Source: Setomelanomma holmii | Taxonomy: Eukaryota; Ascomycota; Dothideomycetes; Pleosporales; Phaeosphaeriaceae | Direction of reading: 5' to 3' | Length of the DNA: 64,000 nucleotides | Assembly (NCBI GenBank): GCA_010015745.1 | Contig: ML978158.1 | Coordinates: 558,001 to 622,000, forward strand | In this document: positions 9,150-18,545 of the stretch, in pieces | Position numbering within the stretch: position 1 is the stretch's first letter | Layout of the letters: every line of letters starts with the position of its first letter | Position numbers and translations under genes: made by a program | Notes under the pieces: model-generated | Seen by the model: only the letters and a program-made list of their open reading frames with translations | Told to the model about the DNA's origin: nothing | Database searches by the model: none

Positions 9150-12100
9150 ATGACACCAACAAGTATGTCAGACTCGAATCTACCACCGACCGAGCCGCCG
9201 TCGACAGGCGGAAGCACGGACAACTCGAATGCTCCGCTTCCGACTAGAGACGATCTTGTGAGAGTCTGGCTAAGGCAAACTTTTCTCGATCATCAGCTCG
9301 AAGATGGTGGAAATGCGAGGATAACAACCCAAGAATTTACAGATCTGACCTCTTTGGAATTTCCTGAGGCATACATGCCTGAGCATGCTATAACCCTGGC
9401 TCTAGCCCTGGCGACTCGGGAACATAAGCGATCGGATGTTATCGTACTTTCTGACGGCGTCACACAAATCCTCTATGCGTTAGGCATCGGCAGATTCAGC
9501 CTCAACAGCCCTCCTCCAGTAATAGATGTACCAGAGACGACCCGACAGGCTGTACTCAATGAGTCAAAAAGATGGATAGTTGTTCCCGTGTCTGACGGTT
9601 TGGTGGGCGCTGAAACGGAAAGGCCGCAAAGCGAAGAGCGTACAGATAAACCTGAAGCCGCCGAGAGTAAGTCTAAGAAGAAGACTACGAAGAAAAAGAG
9701 AGCCACGAAAAAAACGAAGAAGAAAAAGAAGAACAGCAACGAGACGGAAGCAATGGATATCGGCACGCGCAAAGAATCGACGGAGCTCTTCGTTGGGTTC
9801 CACTCTAAACCTGAAGCTGCGCCTATACCCATGAAATTTGATGGCAATCATTGGGGTATGCTCATTGTCGATAAGACCCAGCGCGCTGCACATTGGGTAG
9901 ACAGCGCAGTCCACCTTACCGAAGACGGTAACAGGTTGAAGATTCAAAGCATGTTTCTGGCCGCCAGTATTGCAGGCAAGGTGCTTTGCGGCATCGATGC
10001 CATTCTCAGCACACGCGAAGGTTTCGAGAAGGGCAAATTTGACGCCAGGACTTTGAAGTATGTTCCCCAGCAAGGTTCTCACAATTCCGGTCCCAACGAT
10101 GCAGGACCATGTGGTCCATTCTGTTACGCTTTTCTAGACCACATTTACGCAAACCCAAACAAGGTGGGGAACCTCAGAGCATCCTTTCCTAGAAGCAGAC
10201 GGCATATATTACGGTTCGATTCGCTGGAAAAGCGAAAGGAGATCAGGAGGCTAGTTCAGCAACAGGCCGATGCTGCAATTCCTGGTGGGCTGCCCATGAA
10301 ACTCACACTTGATATAATACAATCCCTGGGTCTCATCAATGTCGAACCTGTCGTTGCAGCGGTAAGAGCTTTCAATGGCAAGGGACCTGTGCCGCCGACA
10401 GCACCAGAACCCAGAACAGGCAATGGTGACGACATGAGACCTTTGACGGAGCTGGAGAAGCATCAAATGGACGCGATGCGCATCAACAATGAAGCTAATC
10501 TCCTTGAGTATAGAGGTTTCGCGAATGGTCGAGAGGCTCTGGCATATTTCCTGGCAAAACAGCTGGCTCTCTTGAATGATTCAGCACGAGATTCTCCCCC
10601 TTTGCGAACGAGGGAATCAATTCTGGTCCCACCAAACGGCATCAAGGAGACACCAAAAGACTTCGCGGACCGCAACGAAGTGCCTGTGGGGAAGCTGGAC
10701 AAATGGCGACAAGCTAATATAGACGTGTTTGACCAGCTCAAGCTCGACGACAATACACAAGAGTGGCATGCTAGGGCTATACTGCAAGTTCTTTCCGGCG
10801 CCCGGTTCTGTGAAGAGTCTCCTCGACGCTTACAAAATGTCTGGCTCCGAAACAGTCCACTGTTCACCGAGAAAGAGCGCGACGGCACGGCAGAGAGGCC
10901 CTTGGACCATGAAATGATTAGAGTCAGGTTAGAATATCGCTACGAGATATTCCCCATAAATGACATACCACCGGGCAAGCTTCCTCCACAATATCCAGAG
11001 GGCAGAACCGAGGTGCCGCACTTCGTTCAGTTATATCATGAGGGAGGATGGGATGCGATCAAGCCTTGGTGGACAGCGAACATCCTCGTACCACATGGTC
11101 ATAAGGACGACACTGAATTAAACTGCATTGGCGTGCTTTTTATTCACTTCGGCGGTCGTTTCGAGGACGAGACATCTGAGAACCTGCTACACTACTGGGC
11201 TCTTTACAGCAAAGCGTTTGATGACGAATTCCGGAAAGAAGACGGTGATGATTGGGATGCGGAAACTGTAAGAAAGCGACTGATTGCTTATCACGCCCCA
11301 ATACAGGCCAGACACCACATTACGACCAAACCCAGAAAGCCGGAAGCGCCTGTTAATCCTGAGAAAGGAGACGATAATTCAGGTGGATCTGGAGGCAAAA
11401 ATAACTCAAGTGGATTAGGAGGTAATGATGGTTCTAGCGGCCAGAACGGACAGCCGTCTAAGATTCAGAATGGCAATATTGATCCGGAGGCTGCAGAAAC
11501 CAAAAAGAAGGAGCGCACGATGAAGTATCCGCCTGGCCAAGATGCAAATACCGTGCCAGCATTCCACGACGCCACGCCACTTACCCGCCTCGGAACATGG
11601 AAGAAAGTCAATGAAGATCTGTTCGTGGATCGGCAAACTGTGAGCATATGGACTCAGCGAGCCATACTTCACCGGACATATCACGGCACGTTCAAAAATG
11701 AGTCCGAAGAGCGCTTGCTTAGATGGTTCAACGACCCACACGCATTCAGCGAAGAGGAACAAGCGCAAATATGGACGCCAGCTCAGGTCGCAGAACGGTT
11801 GGACCATGTGTACCTGAATCTGGAGGTCCCCCTCTTCGCAGGCCTATCGATTGACGAGATCGACATATGGATGGAGAACCTACCGAACCGCGTCAAGAGT
11901 CACCTGACACATTCCCATAATTACACTCTATATCCCAAGGCTCGAGGCGTTCTCCATCGCTTGTTCAATAGCGACTTCGATGAGCTATCACACCATGAGG
12001 ACAAGGGCACCGACTTCATCAATCAGTGGCGCGAGATAGATCCTCAAATCGACCCTACGAAGTGCCCAACAGCACCCGAAGCATATGATCAAATGCTCGC

Positions 12101-12659
12101 TCTGTATAGTGGCACCGAGAACCTTCCGTTCTTGAAGGAAAGTCCACTTCACTGGCCCCGATTGAAGTACAGACAGCACTTCAAGCAAGTCACAAAACGC
12201 AAGCGTGATGGAGATGACGAGACCAAGGACCCAGTCAAGAAGCTCAAACTTGATGAAGATCCGGAAGAGGAGGACCCGAAGAAAATCGACTGGGGCCGCA
12301 TCAGCAGCGAACGCTTACAAAAATGGATCACGCCCAAGGTCAAGGCAGACCCGCGCATAATCGGTACGCCGAATGAGTACACCTATCGCGCTGTGCTCTT
12401 CGTTACACATGGCTGCCACTTTAAAAGGGAGGGCTTAGAGCGTTTTGAGCAGATCTGGTGGCGCGATCAGACAGTCTTCAAAGCCACGAAGAACTTTTCA
12501 GACGACGATATTGCTGTTCTACTTGATACGGATGGCGATATTGAGGAGTTTCGAACCAATAGAGGAGATATGAGGCAGGCTATGAGCGATAGGTACGATC
12601 CTAAGGGGTTTGAACCGAAAAAGGGAAAGGGGGTGGTGAAGGTCCCAACAAAGAAATGA
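9150..12659 (+). CDS. Ulp1-like (C48) cysteine protease with C-terminal repeats
   Basis: A single exon of 1169 residues; Met 6 is an alternative start. The protease-like domain spans about residues 135-345. A strand RWIVVPVSDG is followed by NHWGMLIVD (His234), AHWVDSAV (Asp251), a Gln pair near 307-308 and the Cys loop DAGPCGPF (Cys321), matching the His-Asp-Gln-Cys order of SUMO proteases (Ulp1/SENP, family C48). A Lys-rich stretch, about residues 172-197, lies between the first strand and the catalytic His. Downstream, at about 505-612, 628-720, 812-900, 925-1010 and 1048-1135, are degenerate repeats sharing a leading Trp, an Arg-Ala-x-Leu-type helix, Gly-x-Phe-x2-Glu, Leu-x3-Trp and a Phe. 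I do not recognise this repeat. Gly- and Asn-rich linkers separate the units. The substrate is unknown, and whether it cleaves SUMO or another ubiquitin-like protein cannot be read from the sequence. Confidence 0.72.
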   Translation: MTPTSMSDSNLPPTEPPSTGGSTDNSNAPLPTRDDLVRVWLRQTFLDHQLEDGGNARITTQEFTDLTSLEFPEAYMPEHAITLALALATREHKRSDVIVLSDGVTQILYALGIGRFSLNSPPPVIDVPETTRQAVLNESKRWIVVPVSDGLVGAETERPQSEERTDKPEAAESKSKKKTTKKKRATKKTKKKKKNSNETEAMDIGTRKESTELFVGFHSKPEAAPIPMKFDGNHWGMLIVDKTQRAAHWVDSAVHLTEDGNRLKIQSMFLAASIAGKVLCGIDAILSTREGFEKGKFDARTLKYVPQQGSHNSGPNDAGPCGPFCYAFLDHIYANPNKVGNLRASFPRSRRHILRFDSLEKRKEIRRLVQQQADAAIPGGLPMKLTLDIIQSLGLINVEPVVAAVRAFNGKGPVPPTAPEPRTGNGDDMRPLTELEKHQMDAMRINNEANLLEYRGFANGREALAYFLAKQLALLNDSARDSPPLRTRESILVPPNGIKETPKDFADRNEVPVGKLDKWRQANIDVFDQLKLDDNTQEWHARAILQVLSGARFCEESPRRLQNVWLRNSPLFTEKERDGTAERPLDHEMIRVRLEYRYEIFPINDIPPGKLPPQYPEGRTEVPHFVQLYHEGGWDAIKPWWTANILVPHGHKDDTELNCIGVLFIHFGGRFEDETSENLLHYWALYSKAFDDEFRKEDGDDWDAETVRKRLIAYHAPIQARHHITTKPRKPEAPVNPEKGDDNSGGSGGKNNSSGLGGNDGSSGQNGQPSKIQNGNIDPEAAETKKKERTMKYPPGQDANTVPAFHDATPLTRLGTWKKVNEDLFVDRQTVSIWTQRAILHRTYHGTFKNESEERLLRWFNDPHAFSEEEQAQIWTPAQVAERLDHVYLNLEVPLFAGLSIDEIDIWMENLPNRVKSHLTHSHNYTLYPKARGVLHRLFNSDFDELSHHEDKGTDFINQWREIDPQIDPTKCPTAPEAYDQMLALYSGTENLPFLKESPLHWPRLKYRQHFKQVTKRKRDGDDETKDPVKKLKLDEDPEEEDPKKIDWGRISSERLQKWITPKVKADPRIIGTPNEYTYRAVLFVTHGCHFKREGLERFEQIWWRDQTVFKATKNFSDDDIAVLLDTDGDIEEFRTNRGDMRQAMSDRYDPKGFEPKKGKGVVKVPTKK

Positions 12660-12710
12660 TGTTGCGATGGAATTTTGGGAGGGATGTAATGCGTAATTTC
12701 TACTTGAATA

Positions 12711-13232
12711 ACGTCCGTCCCTGCGTAACGAGACACCCTGCGTAACGAGACACCCTGCGTAACGAGACACCCTGCGTGACGAGACGCCGCGGACCCTCCC
12801 CAACATAACATACTCAACAACAAATCAGAAGAACACGTATTCTCGGATTAGTAGCCTCAGGCTATAAAGTCTATTCTCTCCCAATGTCTTTTGGAAATAT
12901 GTTCTACTTACCTTAAAATACGATAATTTAGAATGAACGTCACGCGATTGCCTTACTTTGGCTGGCAGTGAGTGCCTCGAAAGCTTATGCCTCTTGTCGG
13001 AAGTCCGCACATTTACAGCTTGTTATATTATTATCCTAACCCGAACACTGCGCTTAAGCTCGAGAGGTTGTCGTGCTTCTGTGCTGAATTCCAAGTCCGT
13101 TTGCTAGAAGTGCCAGGTCAAGAGGCCCCGCACACCTAGCTTAAAACAGCTTAGCCGTAACTATCGCGGCTGACACTAAGCCTATGACTGTGTGGCTGTG
13201 GCTGTGTGGCCGTAGCTCTGTGTGGCTGTATG
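12711..13232 (+). repeat. Left terminal inverted repeat
   Basis: It matches the reverse complement of 17912-18371 nearly end to end. Shared islands include CTATAAAGTCTATTCTCT, TTGTGCTTCTGTGCTG-like, TCCAAGTCCG, CCGCACACCTAGCT and GTGTGGCTGTA. It is longer than the right copy, mainly because of extra 17-bp units near the tip. Confidence 0.75.
12719..12786 (+). repeat. 17-bp tandem repeat at the left tip
   Basis: Four consecutive copies of a unit reading CCTGCGTAACGAGACAC. The last copy is diverged (GTGACGAGACG). The right tip has only about two diverged units. Direct repeats near the ends of TIRs are known from some fungal Tc1/mariner elements; a role as transposase-binding sites here is inference. 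Confidence 0.8.
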
Positions 13233-13367
13233 GCGCTCTTTGCCAAGCGCTCCAGGCCCACGTCAACGAACATACCTAGCATCGAAACCGCAAACAGCTT
13301 CCGATATAGCTATCGTGCAATTTCAAGATAAAGTTAAAAGAGAAGAAGAGTAAGTGAAGCTTTTAGA

Positions 13368-16300
13368 CTATGGATCTTGCATAAAGCGACATATCCAAAC
13401 CTTTCCAGATCCTGTACCTAGACCAACACATCTGCCTGACACGGCTGAGCACACTGGTCGATACTCTGTTGGAAGCCACAACAGATTTTGAGCGTTATCA
13501 GAAATCCAGGTGCTATCTGAGCTAATCGCTGTTCCCTGACGGACAGGTTGCTGGAGTTTTGTCACAGGTTTATCAGAACGTAGCGACGCAAGGATATAGA
13601 TGAGATCAGCCGAGCTGACATAGTGGCTATGGCCCTCGAGCATCTGCAGGCAAGCGCCGCTGCTCGCATCCCAGATCTTGACGGTCCTATCGTCAGATGC
13701 CGACGCCAGCCAGGCTGAGTCATGCGAGAAGGCGACCAAGTTGACCCTATCACTATGGTCCTTGAGCGTCTGGAGGCATGCGCCGCTGCTCGCATCCCAG
13801 ATCTTGACGGTGCTGTCCCACGACGCTGATGCCAGCCGGGTCGAGTCGTGCGAGAAGACGACTGACCTGACATCATGGCTATGGCCCTCAAGCGTCTGCA
13901 GGCACGCACCGCTGCTCGCGTCCCAGATCTTGACGGTGCGGTCGTACGACGCTGACGCCAGCCAGGCTGAGTCGTGCGAGAAAGCCACTGAGAAGACCCG
14001 ACGGCTATGGCCCTCGAGCGTCTGCAGGCACGCGCCGCTGCTCGCATCCCAGATCTTGACAGTCCTGTCATGCGACGCCGACGCCAGCCAGGTCGAGTCG
14101 TGCGAAAAGGCGACCGAGAAGACCCCATGGCTATGGCCCTCGAGCGTCTGCAGGCACGCGCCGCTGCTCGCATCCCAAATCTTGAATGTGCGGTCGTGCG
14201 ACGCCGATGCAAACCAGGCCGAGTCGTGCGAGAAGGCGACTGAGAAGACCCCATCGCTATGGCCCTCAAGCGTCTGTAGGCACGCGCCGCTGCTTGCATC
14301 CCAGGTCTTGACGGTGCGGTCGTGCGACGCCGATGCCAGCCAGGTCGAGTCGTGCGAGAAGGCGACCGAGTTGACCCCATAGCTATGGCCCTTGAGCGTC
14401 TGCAGGCACGCGCCGCTGCTCGCATCCCAGATCTTGACGGTCCTATCGTCAGATGCCGACGCCAGCCAGGCTGAGTCATGCGAGAAGGCGACCGAGTTGA
14501 CCCTATCACTATGGTCCTTGAGCGTCTGGAGGCATGTGCCGCTGCTCGCATCCCAGATCTTGACGGTGCTGTCCCACGACGCTGATGCCAGCTGGGTCGA
14601 GTCGTGCGAGAAGACGACTGACCTGACATCATGGCTATGGCCCTCAAGCGTCTGCAGGCACGCGCCGCTGCTCGCATCCCAGATCTTGACGGTCTTATCA
14701 TGCGACGCCGACGCCAGCCGGGTCGAGTCGTGCGAGAAGGCGGCCGAGAAGACCCCATGGCTATGACCCTTAAGCGTCTGCAGGCACGCGCCGCTGCTCG
14801 CATCCCAGATCTTGACGGTCCTATCGTCAGATGCCGACGCCAGCCAGGCCGAGTCGTGCGAGAAGGCGACTGTGAAGACTCCATGGCTATGGCCTTTAAG
14901 CGTCTGCAGGCACGCGCCGCTGCCCGCATCCCAGATCTTGACAGTCCTATCATGCGACGCTGACGCTAGCCAGGTCGAGTTGTGTGAGAAGGCGACCGAA
15001 TTGACGCCACTGCTATGGCCCTCAAGCGTCTGCAGGCACGCGCTCCAGGCATCGCTCATAGCTGGCTTAATCGTAATTCCTTCTAGGTCCTCGTGTTGAA
15101 ATTGCTGCCTAATCAGGCTACCTCTTGGACTAAACAACAGCGCAGATGCATATGTTTGAAGAGGGTATCTCTCGATTGCCCCTTTGTGATACGTAACAAA
15201 TCGATAGGCATCGTTGACAAGCGCCCTCAAAGAATCTGAGTGTCCTGTTCCCTTGTCCCTAGTTAGCATATAAATGGCCTAGACATCTCGCCTCTATTTA
15301 ACATACCCGGAAAAGTGATTGCAGCTTGGCCATAGATAGTACTCCTTTTGACATACTCCCGCAGAGACTGAGAGCTTCTAGCCAGTATAGGAACTTCTCC
15401 CTTAAGAACTTATCTACAGTACCCTTATCCTGAAGACAATTTGTATAGACTGCTAAAAACATAGGATTAGAGTTGCATAAGTGGTCGATCCAGTAGACGC
15501 AAGAGTAGCATGACGCTGCTAGTGGGTCTAGCTCAGGCGGTTGGACATGCTCGACAAGAGACCCCAGAGCTTTCAGGCTGTACATATCCCTGTGCAATGT
15601 CCTGGACAGAATTGCCAGCGAATTTGAGAAGATCGACCGATGAACGTCTTCAGTTCCGCCTGGAAAGATCTCATTAAGCGCCTTTGCAAGGAGGAAGTCT
15701 TTTGCAGATTGATGCACAAAGTAGACTGTGTCATCTCGAAGCGTAAGGAACGATCCACAAAGGCTCACAATCTCCCGCACTGACTCTGGGTCGTCGCTAA
15801 CATCCTTAAGCTGCTCGACAAGTGCAACCAATTCGGGGATAGTAACAGGTCGATACAAGACTGCGGTCAAAGCCAGTACACCGCGACAGATCTTAGCGTC
15901 ATCTGACTCGCTTATCTGATGCATCATCCGCCTGTACAAGGGGTCTAGCCCAGTCGGGAATAAGGCAAGCTTCTTCAGCACGTGTCGATTCGCTGTCGTT
16001 TGGAGGTCTTGGCACACTAACGCCGCCCAGAGGAAGGTATTGTTCGCGTTTGATGTCAAATGTTGGACCACAGCATGTCGAGTCTCTGCTCTGTACTTAT
16101 TTTTCTGCGCCAACCGCTCTACCCTTTGTTGAATGAAGACGTCTACCGCAGCTGCGACTGATTCTGCGTTCAGCTCGAGGCTCAGTCTCACTTTGTGACC
16201 TGTCTGCTCTAGCAGAGCTTCGATTTCTGGCCAATTGCGGCTAGAAACGATCCACTTGACGCGGTGAGACGTCAGCGACTGCTTTGTAATAAATTCTAGC

Positions 16301-17559
16301 AGTTTCGGCCTATCAGTGACGCACTCATCTAGCGCATCGATGATCAGATATGTTGGGCGCAGGCTTGGATCTCGCAGCACATCCACAAAAATATCCGTCA
16401 AGGCTACCCAGGCATTCGCGTCTTCGAACAGGGCTCTGCCTGCGTGATCGTTCTTCTTGCGGATGTGCGATACAAGTGACGGTTGCTGGATCATGAGCAT
16501 GTACAATAGCCCTCGTAGCACGGCTGTGGCGCTGTTGATGCGCGAGTCGGTCGCTTGGCAGAAGAAGTACGACAGAAGGGTAGTCTGAGGCATCGAATCT
16601 CGAAGCTCGTTAATGACCCCGCAGAGCAGCATCGTCTTTCCTTTGCCAGGGTCACCTTTCACCCATAGTAGTCGGCCGTGTTGGTCCTCTTGCCACTGCC
16701 TGAATGTGATGTTACTAAGTACCCAGCGGTAGGAGTCTGCAAGCAGTCCGCCTTTGGTGTCCTCGATGCGCTTCTTGTCGTCGCGCGGATCCGCTTGGCG
16801 TATGTCTTGAATGCATCTGTCCAGTTTATGAATCTCACCCCTGAGGCGCTCAAAAGCGCCAACTGCCCCCTCGCCATACACCGGCGCCAGCTCGATATCA
16901 AGGATGCCTTGCAGAGAGTATGCCCGATCCTCATCGTGTTTAGTTATCCGGCCTTCTGCCCATCGCAAACGTTCGTTGATACTGGACTGAGAAAGTGGGG
17001 CTCCGTTGAGTACTTCGGGCGGGATACTCGTTATCTTGTGAAGCAACTGCTGCAGCGACATCTTGTTGCCAAGTTTCTTCCCTTCTTGCGAGAAGAACTC
17101 GACTATAGTCGGGGCAAGAAGCTCCTGGAGTGTCCAGCCACGCTTGAACCACCGACTCGACCTGAAAGCCGGCTCCCAGACAGACTGGGTAGGTGTACCG
17201 CTGGCCTTCCTCTTCCTTGCTGACACGTCTGATAGGTAGACATAGCATTTAGCTGCAGAACAGTACCAACGAAACATAGACCGTATTGCCCACGAGTGCT
17301 CAGCCTTGTCCGTTGTGTCGATACAGCATGTATCAATCCAGAAGTGCTGCAGTCTATCATGCCGTGCCTGCTTTCCGCAGAAGAGGATCTTCTCGTAGCC
17401 CGACTTAGTCTTGCCATCGCCTGTTTCGAGGTCTGCAAAAGTCACCTCGTCCCCATCTGCGCCCCAGGTGTGTGAAAGTATCGCGTAGGGAGGTGTTGCG
17501 CCATCGTCAAAGCTGTGGACACTAAGGTCACCGCTTTCGTTGTACTGCAAGAGCCGCAT
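13368..17559 (-). CDS. HET-NACHT-WD40 NLR protein (HNWD/HET-E type)
   Basis: Two exons, 17559-15307 and 15251-13368, joined in phase by a 55-bp intron (GTATGT donor, GCTAAC branch), encode about 1378 residues. The start is set at MRLLQYNESG, the usual HET beginning; an in-frame Met lies at 17604. The HET domain (ILSHTWG, WIDTCCID, RGWTLQELLAP) is followed by NACHT, with Walker A GDPGKGKT near residue 302 and Walker B YLIIDALDEC near 408. Then come 11 complete 42-residue WD40 units and a degenerate twelfth. This is the architecture of Podospora het-e/het-d/het-r, whose proteins trigger incompatibility cell death on recognising a partner through the WD40 propeller. No lesion was seen. The gene fills the interior of the TIR element. 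Confidence 0.9.
13630..15050 (-). repeat. 126-bp tandem repeat encoding WD40 units
   Basis: Eleven near-identical 126-bp units plus a degenerate end, each coding for a CLQTL-GHS-VAFSHDS-LASAS-D-TVKIWDASSGA unit. Variation is confined to a few residues: the two after GHS, the next but one, the residue pair after SHDS, and the one before the DRT Asp. Units 4-5 recur almost exactly as units 10-11, which indicates a six-unit block duplication or unequal exchange. Confidence 0.9.
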
Positions 17560-17911
17560 AGGTTCGTGTAGGTGTGTGGTGGGCAATTGGGAGGAGAGGA
17601 GCACTCGAGAGGCTGAACTCGGTGGCCTGGCCGCGCGGGCGCCTGCGACTCGCTAGCTGCTTTCGTGCTACCAGTGGATGATCAACATACAGAGAGAACG
17701 ACGAACAGCTGCACCAGCTTACATACCAGCAGGACCCTGTGGCGCGTTGAGTTGTCGCGAGTTGAGGCTGCCGCCTTCTCGCTGTAGTCGTGGCTTGGTG
17801 ATGAAGCCGACATGGAGCCTCGGGTGGGGTAAGGCATGGCTCCATATGTGTCCCGTGCACCGCTCGCAAGGCTGAACCGCGTCTGCATCTAAAGCTGCTG
17901 AGGACGTGAAG

Positions 17912-18371
17912 CCGTACAGCCACACAGCCACAGATCCAGTGCCGGCCGCGATAGATTACAGCTAAGCTACTTTGAGCTAGGTGTGCGGAGCCTCTTTGTC
18001 TGGTACTTCTAGCAGGCGGACTTGGAACCAGCACAGAAGCACAACAACCCTCTCGAAGTTAAGCGCCATGCTCGGGATAGGATGATGATATAACGAGCTG
18101 TAAGTTGGCATACTGTCAATAAGATGCATGAGCTTTCGATGCACCTACCGCCAGCCAAAGCTGAGCGGTCGCGGGACGCTGATAGCAAATTGTTGTATTG
18201 CATGGTAAGCCGAACCTACTTCTAAAAGAGATCAGAAGAGAATAGACTTTATAGCTTAAGGCCACTATCCCGAGAATATCTATCCTTCTGACCTGTTGTT
18301 AAGTTTGTTATGTTAGGGAGTGTCCGTGGCGTCTCGGCACACAGGGTGTCCCGCTACGCAGGGATGGACGT
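17912..18371 (-). repeat. Right terminal inverted repeat
   Basis: Inverted counterpart of the left repeat, with its inner edge near the GTGTGGCTGTACGG segment. It lies about 350 bp upstream of the NLR start codon, so the NLR promoter lies between this repeat and the gene, or partly inside it. Confidence 0.75.
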
Positions 18372-18497
18372 TACATAGATTTTCTGACTTGCTCGAGATA
18401 ATGTTGTTGTATGTCAATTGGGCCATGGTCGCTTCGAAGCATTCATTGCTTAATTATGCGAAGAATGGACAAATCGCGTGGATTGGAAGCCATTAAG

Positions 18498-18518
18498 TCA
18501 ACGCTCGCCAAGCGTTGA
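18498..18518. repeat. 8-bp stem, 5-nt loop hairpin downstream of the BAHD gene
   Basis: TCAACGCT and its exact complement flank CGCCA, starting 28 bp past the stop codon of the acyltransferase gene. It may shape the 3' end of the transcript; its significance is unknown. Confidence 0.35.
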
Positions 18519-18545
18519 GTAAATGTTGTCCTCGTCACTTTTGCT

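Larger units (their letters stand above)
12711..18371. mobile_element. TIR-bounded element carrying an NLR gene (5.66 kb)
   Basis: The outer ends are inverted copies: ACGTCC, then G/A, then TCCCTGCGTA at 12711 and its complement ending at 18371. Similarity continues inwards for about 0.5 kb on each side, at roughly 80% identity by eye. TA flanks both ends (12709-12710 and 18372-18373), and flank similarity stops there, as expected for a TA target-site duplication of Tc1/mariner-Fot/pogo type. The interior holds one gene, the HET-NACHT-WD40 NLR. No transposase is present, so the element would be non-autonomous. It sits between the 3' ends of two convergent genes, 51 bp after one stop codon and 174 bp from the other. 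The alternative is two related short elements inserted in opposite orientation on either side of the gene. Confidence 0.7.

Noticed and set aside
9473..9847. Minus-strand frame with a Phe-rich hydrophobic run, resembling a membrane protein
   Set aside because: It is the antisense of the Lys-rich segment of the protease gene (AAG read as CTT).
13562..15099. Long open frames on both strands, out of frame with the WD40 repeats (up to 463 codons)
   Set aside because: They follow from the 126-bp repeat: a unit without stops in one frame stays open for all copies. They read as Arg/Ser-rich or Ala-rich periodic peptides with no domain.
15252..15306. Stop codon between the HET-NACHT and WD40 parts, suggesting two genes or a pseudogene
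   Set aside because: A 55-bp intron with GTATGT, GCTAAC and AG removes the stop and joins both parts in phase with family-like sequence at the junction.
12711..18371. Starship- or Mutator-type element
   Set aside because: No tyrosine recombinase (DUF3435) or transposase is present, and flank identity at the ends is limited to TA rather than the longer duplications of Mutator elements.
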